In this document: piece after piece, positions 1 to 7,991 of the stretch
How positions within the stretch are numbered: position 1 is the stretch's first letter
How the letters are laid out: each line of letters opens with the position of its first letter
NCBI GenBank assembly: GCA_963793675.1
Contig: CAWCBA010000002.1
Location: 124,001-188,000 of the forward strand
Origin: RPQJ01 sp963793675
GTDB taxonomy: Bacteria > Pseudomonadota > Gammaproteobacteria > Steroidobacterales > Steroidobacteraceae
Direction of reading: 5' to 3'
DNA length: 64,000 nt
Position numbers and translations under genes: made by a program
Notes under the pieces: generated by a model
What the model saw: the letters and a program-made list of their open reading frames with translations, nothing else
Database searches by the model: none
What the model was told of the DNA's origin: nothing

Positions 1-275
1 GCCACCTGCTCCGTGCTGCGCAGTCGCATCACCACGGTGCCGGCCGGCACGTAGTCGTTCACGTCGACGTTGATTGCCGCGACCCGGCCGGCGGTCTGCG
101 CAGCAATGGTCGCCTGATGGACCGCCTCGACCGTGCCGTCGAGCATCCGCTCCGTCATGCTGGATTCCTCGCCGACCGTCACTGTCGCGAGTTCTGCCGC
201 AGCGGCTGCCTTCGCACCAGGGAGGACGACGAACAGGATTGCCGCCATCGCCGCCGCTGGACTATTCCATCTCAT
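1..275 (-). CDS. RND efflux periplasmic adaptor subunit (HlyD/MFP family), N-terminal part
   Basis: This is the first 91 codons of a membrane-fusion protein that would link an RND inner-membrane pump to an outer-membrane channel; the rest runs off the window edge. A signal peptide (RWNSPAAAMAAILFVVLPGA, then an Ala-rich cleavage region) is followed by the typical adaptor opening, in which 'GTVEAVHQATIAAQTAGRVA' forms the first beta-hairpin and half-lipoyl segment and 'VNDYVPAGTVVMRL' the next strand. The ATG at 275 has a GGAG motif 5-8 bases upstream; the ATG at 280 is followed at once by a stop. The gene is the last visible one of a minus-strand run with DUF2892, rhodanese and MBL genes, so it is probably part of the same sulfide-responsive transcription unit. 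The substrate cannot be told. Confidence 0.8.
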   Translation of the reverse strand, partial: MRWNSPAAAMAAILFVVLPGAKAAAAAELATVTVGEESSMTERMLDGTVEAVHQATIAAQTAGRVAAINVDVNDYVPAGTVVMRLRSTEQV

Positions 276-293
276 TGCATTCTCCGGCAGGAA

Positions 294-494
294 TCAGAAT
301 GCCGCGCCGGAGCGGACACCGACCTTGCGCAGGATGAGTGCCATCGGGCAGAAGCCCGTGAATGCCGACTGCAACAGGTTGGCGCCGACGAATGCGGTGA
401 ACCAGAACCAGTACGGACTCACGTAGTGACCGAGCAGCAGGCTGACCAGAATCATCGCGCCAGCGACGGCAAACACGACCCTGTCGATGCTCAT
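294..494 (-). CDS. DUF2892 (YgaP-type) inner-membrane protein
   Basis: A 66-residue protein with two hydrophobic segments (about residues 5-22 and 30-48) and the family signature 'SAFTGFCPMALILRKVG', in which a Cys-Pro sits at the end of the second helix. The family is the membrane part of YgaP; in E. coli YgaP it is fused to a rhodanese domain. Here the rhodanese is the separate gene just upstream, so the two proteins probably act as a pair at the inner membrane in sulfane-sulfur handling. The start was chosen at the ATG at 494, which follows a purine-rich stretch and gives the family length. It lies within the bigR-like operon. Confidence 0.85.
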   Translation of the reverse strand: MSIDRVVFAVAGAMILVSLLLGHYVSPYWFWFTAFVGANLLQSAFTGFCPMALILRKVGVRSGAAF

Positions 495-514
495 GGCAGA
501 AGTCTCCTGTGGGT

Positions 515-883
515 TCAATGGCGGTCGTGGTCGACGACGCGGCCGGTCTGGAGGTCGATGCGGATGGTCGGCAGTCCCGCCGCCTTCCACGCCTGTATGC
601 CGCCCGCAAGATGGGTGAGGTGGCCGAAGCCGGCAGCCTGCAGCTTGTGTGCGGCCATCAGCGAGCGCTTGCCCGAGCCGCACTGCAGGACCAGCCTGCG
701 GCCTTCCAGCGGGATGGCCTTCGGGTCGAAGGTCGAAAGCGGATAGAGCAGCGCGCCGTGGATTCGCTCGGCCGCGTACTCGTTGACCTCGCGAACGTCG
801 ACCAGGAGGATCTCGCCGGCCTCGAACCATGCCCGGACCTGCTCCGGCGTGGCGTTGGTGACCTGGCTGTCGTGGTGAGTCAT
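515..883 (-). CDS. Single-domain rhodanese (sulfurtransferase)
   Basis: A 122-residue cytoplasmic rhodanese domain with no signal peptide. The catalytic loop is CGSGKRS with the persulfide-forming cysteine at residue 68, preceded by the CDC25-like 'VDVREVNEYAAERIHGA' motif. It should move sulfane sulfur between persulfides and acceptors such as sulfite, glutathione or TusA. It sits between the DUF2892 gene and the persulfide-dioxygenase-like gene on the same strand. This is the composition of bigR/sqr-type detoxification operons, in which the dioxygenase makes sulfite that a rhodanese can use. All catalytic features are intact. Confidence 0.9.
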   Translation of the reverse strand: MTHHDSQVTNATPEQVRAWFEAGEILLVDVREVNEYAAERIHGALLYPLSTFDPKAIPLEGRRLVLQCGSGKRSLMAAHKLQAAGFGHLTHLAGGIQAWKAAGLPTIRIDLQTGRVVDHDRH

Positions 884-917
884 GCAGAACCCCTAACAAG
901 TGACTGGCGATTGGTGA

Positions 918-1790
918 TCAGAGGGGACGGCCGAGGACGTTGAGCGGCACCCGCAGGTAGCTCACGCCGTCGGCAGCGGCAGGCGGCAGGCGACCGGCGC
1001 GGATGTTCACCTGCACGGCCGGGATCAGCAGGTTCGGCACGTCCAGCGTGGCGTCGCGCGCGCGGCGCATCTGCACGAACGCGTCCTCAGCCACTCCGTC
1101 GCGAATGTGAATGTTGCTGGCACGCTGTTCGGCGACCGAACTCTGGCAGCGCGGCTCTCGCCCACCAGGGGAGTAGTCGTGGCAGACGAAGACGCGCGTC
1201 GAAGGTGGCAGCTGATAGATGCGCTGTACGGATCGGTACAGCTCGCGCGCGTCTCCACCGGGGAAGTCGCAGCGTGCGGTGCCGCCGTCAGGCATGAAAA
1301 CAGTGTCGCCGACGAACACTGCATCGCCGACCACGTACGCGACGCTGTCGTTGGTGTGGCCTGGAACCGGCATCACGCGGATCTCGAGTTGACCGAGCGA
1401 CAACCCCTCGTCGTCCGCCAGCAGTCGGTCGAAGTCAGACCCGTCGGCAGCGAAATCAGCGCCGAGACCAAACACGCGCTTGAACGTCTGCTGCACCTTG
1501 AGGATGCCGCGGCCGATGGCGATGGACCCGCCCAGCGACGTGCACAGATGTTGCGCGGCCGACAGGTGGTCGGCGTGGGCGTGCGTCTCGAGAATCCAGA
1601 GCACGTTGGCGCCCGCGGCGCGGCAGTGCGCGACGACCTGATCGGCGCTCGCGGTTCCGGTCCGCCCCGAGCGCCAGTCGTAATCCAGCACCGGGTCGAT
1701 CACCGCGGCCGCCCGGGTTGCCTCGTCCATGACGAGGTAAGTCCAGGACCCGGTGGCGCTGTGGTGAAACGCTGAAACGACAGGTTGCAT
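918..1790 (-). CDS. MBL-fold persulfide dioxygenase-like protein (Blh/ETHE1 family)
   Basis: A 290-residue metallo-beta-lactamase-fold protein. The metal motif THAHADH places H70, H72, D74 and H75; the later ligands are in 'PVPGHTNDS', 'VFVGDTVF' and 'VFVCHDY'. ETHE1-type enzymes use mononuclear iron to oxidise glutathione persulfide to sulfite. The plant-pathogen homologue Blh is the product of the bigR operon that detoxifies sulfide. The C-terminal 40 residues (LDVPNLLIPAVQVNIRAG) are typical of the Blh branch. The gene diverges from an ArsR/BigR-type repressor across a 97-base gap containing an ATTAG-N6-CTAAA operator. The activity is assigned by family and context, not proven. Confidence 0.88.
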   Translation of the reverse strand: MQPVVSAFHHSATGSWTYLVMDEATRAAAVIDPVLDYDWRSGRTGTASADQVVAHCRAAGANVLWILETHAHADHLSAAQHLCTSLGGSIAIGRGILKVQQTFKRVFGLGADFAADGSDFDRLLADDEGLSLGQLEIRVMPVPGHTNDSVAYVVGDAVFVGDTVFMPDGGTARCDFPGGDARELYRSVQRIYQLPPSTRVFVCHDYSPGGREPRCQSSVAEQRASNIHIRDGVAEDAFVQMRRARDATLDVPNLLIPAVQVNIRAGRLPPAAADGVSYLRVPLNVLGRPL

Positions 1791-1820
1791 GCGTGGGGAT
1801 CCTTCAGTGGATCGACAGAA

Positions 1821-1853
1821 TATTAGCGGTTGCTAAATTAGTCAAGTCTGTAG
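1821..1853. promoter_or_regulatory. Operator 1: ATTAG-N6-CTAAA with an overlapping second half-site
   Basis: In the divergent gap between the persulfide-dioxygenase-like gene (minus) and the SqrR/BigR-like repressor (plus). ATTAG at 1822-1826 and CTAAA at 1833-1837 are separated by six bases. A second ATTAG at 1837-1841 with CTGTA at 1848-1852 overlaps it. The motif recurs at the other sulfur promoters of the window, so autoregulation by the adjacent ArsR protein is the likely function. Confidence 0.7.
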
Positions 1854-1887
1854 TATCATTCGCGACAGCCAACCGGAGACCATCGAC

Positions 1888-2286
1888 ATGCCGAGCGGCG
1901 CCCGACCACCAGTGGCCCAGGCGGGCACACCCGATCTCTCGCGCATCGACGAGATGCAATCGCACGCGGGCGAAGCTGCGCGTGTGCTCAAGGCTCTCGG
2001 CAACGAGCAGCGCCTGCTGATCCTGTGCAATCTGCTCGGCCCGCCACTCTCCGTAGGTGAACTTAACGCACGGCTCGAACTGAGCCAATCCGCGCTTTCC
2101 CAGCATCTCGCGCTGCTGCGCGAGTCCGGCCTGGTGGTTACCCGCCGTGAGGCGCAATCCATTTTCTACTCGCTGCCGGCCGGTCCCGTGACCCGGATCA
2201 TGGCGCTGCTGCAGGACATCTACTGCGACGTCCCCTCGGTGCCGAAAGAATCCGCACCGGGATCCCGTACGCCCTGCCAGCGATGA
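1888..2286 (+). CDS. ArsR-family sulfane-sulfur-responsive repressor (BigR/SqrR type)
   Basis: A 132-residue winged-helix repressor. The DNA-reading helix is 'ELSQSALSQHLALLRESGLV' (about residues 70-90). It has the two cysteines that define the persulfide-sensing BigR/SqrR/YgaV branch: one in 'RLLILCNLL' on helix alpha2 and one in 'QDIYCDV' on the last helix. In that branch, polysulfide or persulfide links the two cysteines and releases DNA. It is encoded next to the enzyme and exporter genes it would control, downstream of operator 1. The C-terminal tail (about 20 residues, Pro-rich) is disordered. ATG 1888 is chosen; an in-frame ATG at about 1951 would remove only the non-conserved N-terminus. 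Confidence 0.88.
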   Translation: MPSGARPPVAQAGTPDLSRIDEMQSHAGEAARVLKALGNEQRLLILCNLLGPPLSVGELNARLELSQSALSQHLALLRESGLVVTRREAQSIFYSLPAGPVTRIMALLQDIYCDVPSVPKESAPGSRTPCQR

Positions 2287-2323
2287 CTGCTGCGTCCCGG
2301 CCCGACACCGCGAGTTCCTGAGC

Positions 2324-3091
2324 TTGCTCGCCGCGCTCCTGGGGGCTCTTGCGATCGGCCTGAGCCTCGGTCTGCTCGGATCGGGCGGATCGATACTGAC
2401 CGTGCCGGTGCTGCACTACCTGTTGCACCAGCCGGAGCAGGTGGCGATCGGTGGTTCGCTGCTGGTGGTGGGCCTGATCGCCGCTGCCGCCTGCGTTCCT
2501 TACGCGATTGCACGCCAGGTGGACTGGCGCAATGTCCTGTGGTTCGGCTTGCCCGGCATGTTGGGCGCGTGGCTGGGCGCGTCACTGGCGCGCTGGGTAC
2601 CCGGCCCGGCGCAACTCGTGCTGTTCGCGGCTGTCATGCTCGTAGCCGCGTGGCGCATGCTGCAGAGCAACCCGGTCGCTACCGGCGCAACCAAGCCGCA
2701 TCCCCACCCCTTCGTCATCATTGCCGGCGGCACCGCCGTAGGGGCGCTGAGCGGCCTGGTGGGAGTGGGCGGCGGATTCCTGATCGTGCCCGCCCTGGTG
2801 CTGCTGGCGGGCGTCCCCGTGACGAGCGCGGTCGGCACCAGCCTCGCGGTCATTGCGCTGAACTCGTTCACCGGCTTCGGTAAATACCTGCACGTGCTGG
2901 AGGCCAAGGGCATCGAACTCGACTGGCACACGCTGTTGTTGATCGCGGCCATCGGGGTGATCGGCAGCCTCGCGGGCAATCGGCTCGGGCGGAGGCTGCC
3001 ACAATCCTCCTTGCGCCGATTGTTTGGCATCTTTCTCGTCGTGATGGGGCTCTTCGTCGCCATGGACGCCGGGCCGCGGCTGCTGCACTGA
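2324..3091 (+). CDS. TauE/SafE-family sulfite (or other sulfur anion) exporter
   Basis: A 255-residue membrane protein with about eight hydrophobic helices arranged as two repeats, each opening with a Gly-rich motif ('LGLLGSGGSILTVPVLHYLL' and 'SGLVGVGGGFLIVPALVLLA'). These are the signatures of the TauE/SafE family, members of which export sulfite, sulfoacetate or take up taurine-derived anions. The start is TTG at 2324 (CTG at 2318 is also possible) and follows the repressor gene by 37 bases. Behind a bigR-type repressor and opposite a persulfide dioxygenase, the likely role is export of sulfite made in the cytoplasm. Confidence 0.87.
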   Translation: MLAALLGALAIGLSLGLLGSGGSILTVPVLHYLLHQPEQVAIGGSLLVVGLIAAAACVPYAIARQVDWRNVLWFGLPGMLGAWLGASLARWVPGPAQLVLFAAVMLVAAWRMLQSNPVATGATKPHPHPFVIIAGGTAVGALSGLVGVGGGFLIVPALVLLAGVPVTSAVGTSLAVIALNSFTGFGKYLHVLEAKGIELDWHTLLLIAAIGVIGSLAGNRLGRRLPQSSLRRLFGIFLVVMGLFVAMDAGPRLLH

Positions 3092-3106
3092 TTGCGATGT
3101 GCAGCG

Positions 3107-3394
3107 CTAGCCGTGCGCGATCTGCTTGCTCGTAAAGAGGTAGTCCTTCAGCTCCTTGGAGAACGCACCGTCATTACGCCGTATCCACTCCAGCACCATG
3201 GCTGCGTGCTCCTTTTCCTCGTCGCGGTTATGGGCAAGGATGGCCTTGAGTTCCGGATTCTTGCAGGCGTCCACGCGCTGCTGATACCAGTCGACAGCCT
3301 CCAGTTCCTCGATCAGGGAAACGATCGCGCGATGCATGTCGCGGGTCGCCTCGGAAAGATCGCTCGCGGCTTCGTGCAGTTCTTCGTGGCTCAT
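3107..3394 (-). CDS. Encapsulated-ferritin-type (EncFtn) protein, without encapsulin-targeting tail
   Basis: A 95-residue two-helix ferritin-like protein. 'EELEAVDWYQQRVDACKNPE' and 'ILAHNRDEEKEHAAMVLEWI' match the EncFtn family very closely. By alignment from memory with the Rhodospirillum protein, E30, E60 and H63 correspond to the ferroxidase ligands that assemble between two subunits. Known EncFtn proteins carry a C-terminal peptide that loads them into encapsulin shells; this one stops soon after the second helix (KDYLFTSKQIAHG) and no encapsulin gene is in the window. It is co-oriented with a second ferritin-like gene 17 bases upstream, behind operator 2. Iron oxidation or storage is the likely role. 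Confidence 0.85.
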   Translation of the reverse strand: MSHEELHEAASDLSEATRDMHRAIVSLIEELEAVDWYQQRVDACKNPELKAILAHNRDEEKEHAAMVLEWIRRNDGAFSKELKDYLFTSKQIAHG

Positions 3395-3411
3395 GCGGTT
3401 CTCCTCGTTGA

Positions 3412-3822
3412 CTATCGGCGACGCTCGACACAGCGTCGGAAAGCCGGCAGGTGTCGCTGCTGAGACGCGTCACGCAGGTTGCGAAACACTGCCAGTATGT
3501 CCGATCGGTCGGTGCTTGCCAGCAGCCGCTCATAGAGTGCGGCATTGGCGACCTCGGCCTCCGCCGCTGCTGCGCAGGCGGCGCGCAGGCTCGGGTAGCG
3601 CTCGACCTTGCCGGGCCATGGGTTCGGCGGTGGCGCCAGCTCATATTGCTCGAACAAACACCGCAGCGCTTCGATGTGCCGTGCCTCGGCATCGCGGATG
3701 TTGCTGAACGGGCGCACCAGTCCGAAGTCGTGGATCACCTGGTCATAGGTCGCCCACGCGTGATGCTCGTCTGCCAGCGCGTCGTGCAGCGCGGCTATCT
3801 CGGCTTCGTTCAGGGTCGTCAT
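3412..3822 (-). CDS. DUF2202-like ferritin/rubrerythrin-fold protein
   Basis: A 136-residue four-helix protein. The first helix pair contains 'ALADEHHAWATYDQVIHDFG' and 'SNIRDAEARHIEALRCLFEQ', where the E...ExxH-type spacing is that of a di-iron carboxylate site; a third helix, 'AEAEVANAALYERLLA', supplies further carboxylates. The family is annotated as DUF2202 and its function is not established. It starts 66 bases downstream of operator 2 and is followed at 17 bases by the EncFtn-type gene, so both are probably cotranscribed. A role in iron or peroxide handling under sulfur stress is an inference. Confidence 0.75.
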   Translation of the reverse strand: MTTLNEAEIAALHDALADEHHAWATYDQVIHDFGLVRPFSNIRDAEARHIEALRCLFEQYELAPPPNPWPGKVERYPSLRAACAAAAEAEVANAALYERLLASTDRSDILAVFRNLRDASQQRHLPAFRRCVERRR

Positions 3823-3887
3823 GATTCACTTTCCTGACTGGAGCGCCTCGATCGTGCGGTAAGGCCCGGGAATGTCATTGCATATAT

Positions 3888-3903
3888 ATTAGTCTACACT
3901 AAT
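3888..3903. promoter_or_regulatory. Operator 2: perfect ATTAG-N6-CTAAT
   Basis: A perfect inverted repeat (ATTAG TCTACA CTAAT) in an AT-rich patch (catatatatt) 66 bases upstream of the minus-strand ferritin-like pair. It sits in the gap that separates that pair from the DUF2946/copper-receptor genes on the plus strand. Confidence 0.72.
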
Positions 3904-3985
3904 GTAAAAGACGGTCTGACCCCCATGCCGGATAGGGCACCACGTGACTGTTCTGCAGTCCGGCCCGCTTGGTTAGACTAAGCAC

Positions 3986-4390
3986 GTGAACGGCTGCCTC
4001 CACAAGCTGCGCTCGCGCCGGATGCTGCTGGCGCTGCTGGTCCTGCCCGGAATTCTCATCCGCGCAGCCGTGCCGCCCGGATTCATGCCAGCCATGAGTC
4101 ATGGCCTCACACTGACGATGGCGATGTGCTCGGGGCACGCGGCCCCATCCCTCATCGTGCAACAGCATGGCGGAGCGGCGCCGACTGAGCCACGGCAGCC
4201 GACTTCGCCGCAGCACGAGGCGCCGTGTGTCTTTGCCGCGACGGCGGGCGGTGCACCCCCACCGCTGGTCGCCACTGTCGCCGCGGCACCGACGCTGCAG
4301 GACGATCACGTCCTGCCGTTGTTCGCCGCCCTGCACGTCAGGCCGACTGCCAGAGCACACGCTCCCAGGGCCCCTCCCCCGCTCGTCTGA
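3986..4390 (+). CDS. DUF2946 family protein, copper-receptor-associated
   Basis: A 134-residue protein with one N-terminal hydrophobic segment (MLLALLVLPGILIRAAVPPG) that serves as signal or anchor. The DUF2946 hallmark 'PPGFMPAMSHG...MCSGH' follows, and the C-terminal tail is Pro/Ala-rich. These small proteins are typically encoded beside copper-handling outer-membrane receptors. Here the gene is followed after 141 bases by a TonB-dependent copper receptor, which supports the assignment. The start is GTG at 3986. Histidines are present in the tail, but no clear metal-binding cluster is seen. The function is unknown beyond the association. Confidence 0.75.
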   Translation: MNGCLHKLRSRRMLLALLVLPGILIRAAVPPGFMPAMSHGLTLTMAMCSGHAAPSLIVQQHGGAAPTEPRQPTSPQHEAPCVFAATAGGAPPPLVATVAAAPTLQDDHVLPLFAALHVRPTARAHAPRAPPPLV

Positions 4391-4531
4391 CTCTCACCGA
4401 CCGCTGGCCCCGCCCGCCCCGCGCCGCTTTCCGCGCGGCAAACGGGTCGTGCGTCGGCCAGTCCGGAAATCAGTCAACAATTCCATTCCCGGGAGTTCCC
4501 GAGATGAGCGCTATTGCAACAGGGGTGCGCG

Positions 4532-6600
4532 ATGGCACTTCGATCGATGATGCCAACGGGAGCCGCGATGCTGGCCCCTTTGCTGGTCTCTGCCACAGCC
4601 CTCGCCGCGTCGGCCAACAGCGTGCAGCCCGCCGACCCACTGGATGAGGTGGTCGTGACCGCGCCGCGCATGACGGCGCCGTTGCTGGTGGTGACCGACC
4701 CGAAGCAACCCCACCAGCCGCTGCCGGCGCACGATGGCGCCGATTACCTCAAGGCGATCCCCGGCTTCTCGGTCATCCGCAAGGGCGGCACCGACGGCGA
4801 CCCGGTGTTTCGCGGCATGGCAGCCTCGCGCGTCAACGTGCTCATCGACGGGCAACAGGTGCTCGGCGGCTGCGGCATGCGCATGGATCCGCCGACGGCC
4901 TACGTGTTCCCGGAAGCGTATGACCGCATCGTGGTCGTCAAAGGCCCGCAGACCGTGTTGCAGGGCCCCGGCAACTCCGCCGCGACCGTCTCGTTCGAGC
5001 GAAACGTCGAGCGCTTCAGCGAGCCTGGCGCAAACGGGTCCGGCAGCGTGCTCGGCGGCAGCTTCGGACGCACGGACCTGGTCGGCGATCTGCGGATCGG
5101 CACGCCCGGCGTTTACGGCCAGCTGACCGGCACGCGCGCCGAATCCGACGATTACACGGACGGCAGCGGCGCGAACGTGCATTCGCGCTACCTGCGCTGG
5201 AGCGGCAACGCGGCGCTCGGGTGGACCCCGGACGAGCAGACGCGGCTGGAACTCAGCGGGGCGCTCAGCGACGGCGAGGCGGCCTACGCCGATCGTGCGA
5301 TGGACGGCGTGAAGTTCGCGCGCGACAACGTCGGCCTGCGCTTCGAGCGGCAGTTGACCGGCGCGTACGTGAAGGGACTCGAGGCCCAGGCGTACTACAA
5401 CTACGTCGATCACGTCATGGACAACTACAGCCTGCGCGAATTCACGCCTGCCACGATGATGCCGTTCCGGTCCGTCTCGAATCCGGATCGGCGGACGACG
5501 GGCGGCAAGGTGACTGCGGACCTGGCGATCGGCGCGCGCGTCAAGGCGACGGTCGGCATCGACCTGCAGGAAAACCGGCACGCGCTGCGCTCGACGATGA
5601 ACGAGACGACGATGCCGTACGAGGCAATGACCCGCGCGGAAGATGGACGCTTCCGCAACGCCGGCGTGTTCGGTGAGTTCACGATCGCGGCAGGCGAATC
5701 CGGGCGCGTCATCGGCGGGCTGCGTATCGACGACTGGTACGCGAAGGACTCGCGGGAGACGCTGAACGTCGGCATGGGCACGGCCGCGAATCCCACGGCG
5801 GGCGCGGAGCGCAACGAGACCCTGGTGGGTGGCTTCGGCCGCTACGAGCGCGACCTTGCCGATGGTCTGTATACCGTTTACGCGGGCCTTGGCCACGTGG
5901 AGCGATTCCCGGACTACTGGGAACTGATCTCGGCCGGCAAGGAGAGCGCGTCCAGCCTGAGCGCGTTTCACACTCGGCCGGAGAAGACCACGCAGCTGGA
6001 TGCCGGCCTGTGTACGCCACGCCGCGCTCGTCGTTTTCGCTGTCCGCGTTCTACGGCGAGGTCAAGGACTACATCCTGATCCAGTCGAATTATCCGAAGG
6101 GAATGCGGCGCGCGACGATCACGCGCAACGTCGATGCGAGCACCTGGGGTGGCGAGGCGGATGCACTGTTCGCAGTGTTGCCGTCGCTCAGGCTCACGGG
6201 CACCCTGGCCTACACGCGAGGCCGCAACGAGACGGACGCTGCGCCGCTGGCGCAGATGCCGCCGCTCGAGGCACGGCTGGGCCTCGACCTCGTGCGTGGC
6301 GCATGGTCTGCGGGCGCGCTGCTGCGCGCGGTAGCGGAACAGGACCGTTACGTCGTCAACCAGGGCAACGTCGTCGGCCAGGATCTCGGGCCGACGCCGG
6401 GTTTCACGGTGCTGTCGCTGAATGGCGGCTGGCACCCACGCGAGGGCGTGCTGTTGACGGCAGGCATCGACAACCTGTTCGACCGGACGTACGCAGAGCA
6501 CCTGAGCCGGGGCGGCGCCATGGTGTCGGGCTATGCGCAGACGACCAGGGTCAACGAGCCTGGGCGGACCCTGTGGTTAAAGCTCAACCTGACATACTGA
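4532..6600 (+). CDS. TonB-dependent copper receptor (OprC-like), one apparent frameshift
   Basis: An outer-membrane receptor of about 690 residues. A signal peptide (residues 1-27) is followed by a TonB box-like 'LDEVVVTAPR' and a plug domain containing 'LGGCGMRMDPPTAYVFPEAY'. That segment is characteristic of the copper-receptor subfamily, with Met and Cys residues suited to Cu binding. The barrel ends in 'GRTLWLKLNLTY' with a terminal aromatic residue. The reading frame breaks at about 6009: 'TQLDAGL' in frame 2 continues as 'VYATPRSSFSLSAFYGEVKDY' in frame 1, and one missing G (CTG-[G]TG-TAC) restores a clean join. ATG 4532 has AGGGG 7-11 bases upstream. An assembly error is more likely than a pseudogene because both parts are fully conserved. 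Confidence 0.85.
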
Positions 6601-6662
6601 TGCCGATACGCGCGACTTGCGGCCCGTGAGCGCAGCGCGGGATGGCGCGAAGGAGTGGTTCC

Positions 6663-7452
6663 GTGCAATCGATACTGAGCGACTTCACCGCTGCGATCGC
6701 CAGTCGAATGTCTCTCGTCGGGGCACGAATTCTCGATGTGGGTTGCGGCGACGGTGCGTTCGTGCGCGAGCTCGCTCGCGCAGGCGCGCGGGTCACGGGA
6801 GTCGAATGCTCGGAGGCCCAGCTTGCGCTGTGCCGGCAGGCGCCCCCGGTCGGCGGCGAACAATACCTGTATGGCGTCGGGCAGTCCCTGCCGTTCGACA
6901 CCGGTGTTTTCGACGCGACGCTATTTCGGGCCTCGCTGCACCACGTCCCGGCCCGGGAAATGGAGCAGGCGCTGCGCGAAGCGCGCAGGGTGACACGGCC
7001 GACGGGGGAGCTGTACGTGTTCGAGCCGCTGACTTCCGGGACGCATTTCGAACTCACGCGCCTCGTCGACGACGAGACGACGGTGCGAGCGCAGGCGCAG
7101 GCCGCGATCGCACGAGCCGTCGCCGCGGGGTGGCTGTCGTCGCCGTCACGCACAGACCTTGGTTGCCGATGTCGTTTACGAGAGCGTGGACGCGCTGCGA
7201 CGGCGGATCGTTGCCATCGACGCATCGAGGACCGCAATCTTCGCGGCTGTCGAACCAGAGGTGCGCCGGGCGTTCGAGTCGTCAGGCGACGCGTGCGAGG
7301 GTGGCCGGCGGTTCACACAGCCATTCCGGCTCGACGTATCTGTGTTAGCGAGGCCAGCGATGACCAGATTCGACCCGATCCAGTCCTTCGCCGACCTCCG
7401 TCACGGGTTCGGCTTGGTCGGTCACGCCGCCACAGGATCAGCCGGCCGTTGA
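6663..7452 (+). CDS. Class I SAM-dependent methyltransferase, one apparent frameshift
   Basis: The Rossmann methyltransferase motif I is 'ARILDVGCGDGAFVRELARAGA'; motif II is 'VTGVECSEAQLALCRQA' and motif IV 'GVFDATLFRASLHHV', which belong to the UbiE/methyltransf_11 group. After about 7140 the frame changes: the C-terminal segment continues one frame over as 'VADVVYESVDALRRRIVAID', a recognisable end of the same family. GTG 6663 was chosen because AAGGAG lies seven bases upstream; an in-frame ATG at 6642 has no such signal. The substrate is unknown. It follows the copper receptor by 62 bases and may be cotranscribed. Confidence 0.72.
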
Positions 7453-7485
7453 GAAATTGACCAGTACGCGAGCGGAGAGTCGACC

Positions 7486-7869
7486 ATGCGATACGTCGTC
7501 CAGAGCACCAAGAGCGTCGAGCAGGCCACGACGGATCTCGAGGAGGCCGTGCGCCGGGGCGGATTTGGCGTTTTGCATCAGTACGACCTGAAGCAGACCC
7601 TGGCAGGCAAGGGCGTCGAACTGGCGCACGAGTGCAGAATTCTCGACGTCTGCAACCCGCAGCAGGCGGCACGTGTGCTGGCCGCCGACATGGGCATGAA
7701 CGTCGCCCTGCCGTGTCGCATTTCGGTCTACGAGGACGGCGGCCGGACCCGCATCGCGATGGTGAAACCGACGGCCATGCTTGCGGGCCTTTCGGACTCC
7801 CCTGAACTGCGACGAGTGGCCGAGGACGTCGAGATGGCAATCACCCGGATGATTGACGCGGCGAAGTAA
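7486..7869 (+). CDS. DUF302 family protein
   Basis: A 127-residue soluble protein that fits DUF302 over its whole length: N-terminal 'VVQSTKSVEQATTDLEEAVR', then 'GFGVLHQYDLKQTLAGKG' and 'CRILDVCNPQQAARVL'. The C-terminal half contains 'ALPCRISVYEDGGRTRIAMVKP'. DUF302 domains have a mixed alpha/beta fold and are common in sulfur-oxidising and metal-stress loci, but no activity is established. The conserved 'CN(P)' cysteine is present. Upstream GGAG (ggagagtcgaccATG) supports the start. It lies 122 bases before a sulfite dehydrogenase operon. Confidence 0.82.
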   Translation: MRYVVQSTKSVEQATTDLEEAVRRGGFGVLHQYDLKQTLAGKGVELAHECRILDVCNPQQAARVLAADMGMNVALPCRISVYEDGGRTRIAMVKPTAMLAGLSDSPELRRVAEDVEMAITRMIDAAK

Positions 7870-7991
7870 TCTGCACCCCGCGCAGGAACACCTCGGCCGC
7901 ACCGATGCGACCAGGTGCGTTGGCGCTTGCGGAAATTCCAGCCTTGGGATCAAATCGATTGTGGCCGAAGCGCAGTGCGCACGGAGGCAAC

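Noticed and set aside
117..746. Long plus-strand ORFs overlapping the first four genes
   Set aside because: They are GC-rich antisense shadows; the minus strand has signal peptide, rhodanese and MBL motifs, and the plus-strand translations are Arg/Pro/Ala-rich without any domain.
3905..3985. A regulatory RNA or REP element in the gap before the DUF2946 gene (ggtctgaccccc)
   Set aside because: Only one short GGTCTGACCCC-like segment without a partner arm; nothing beyond operator 2 can be supported.
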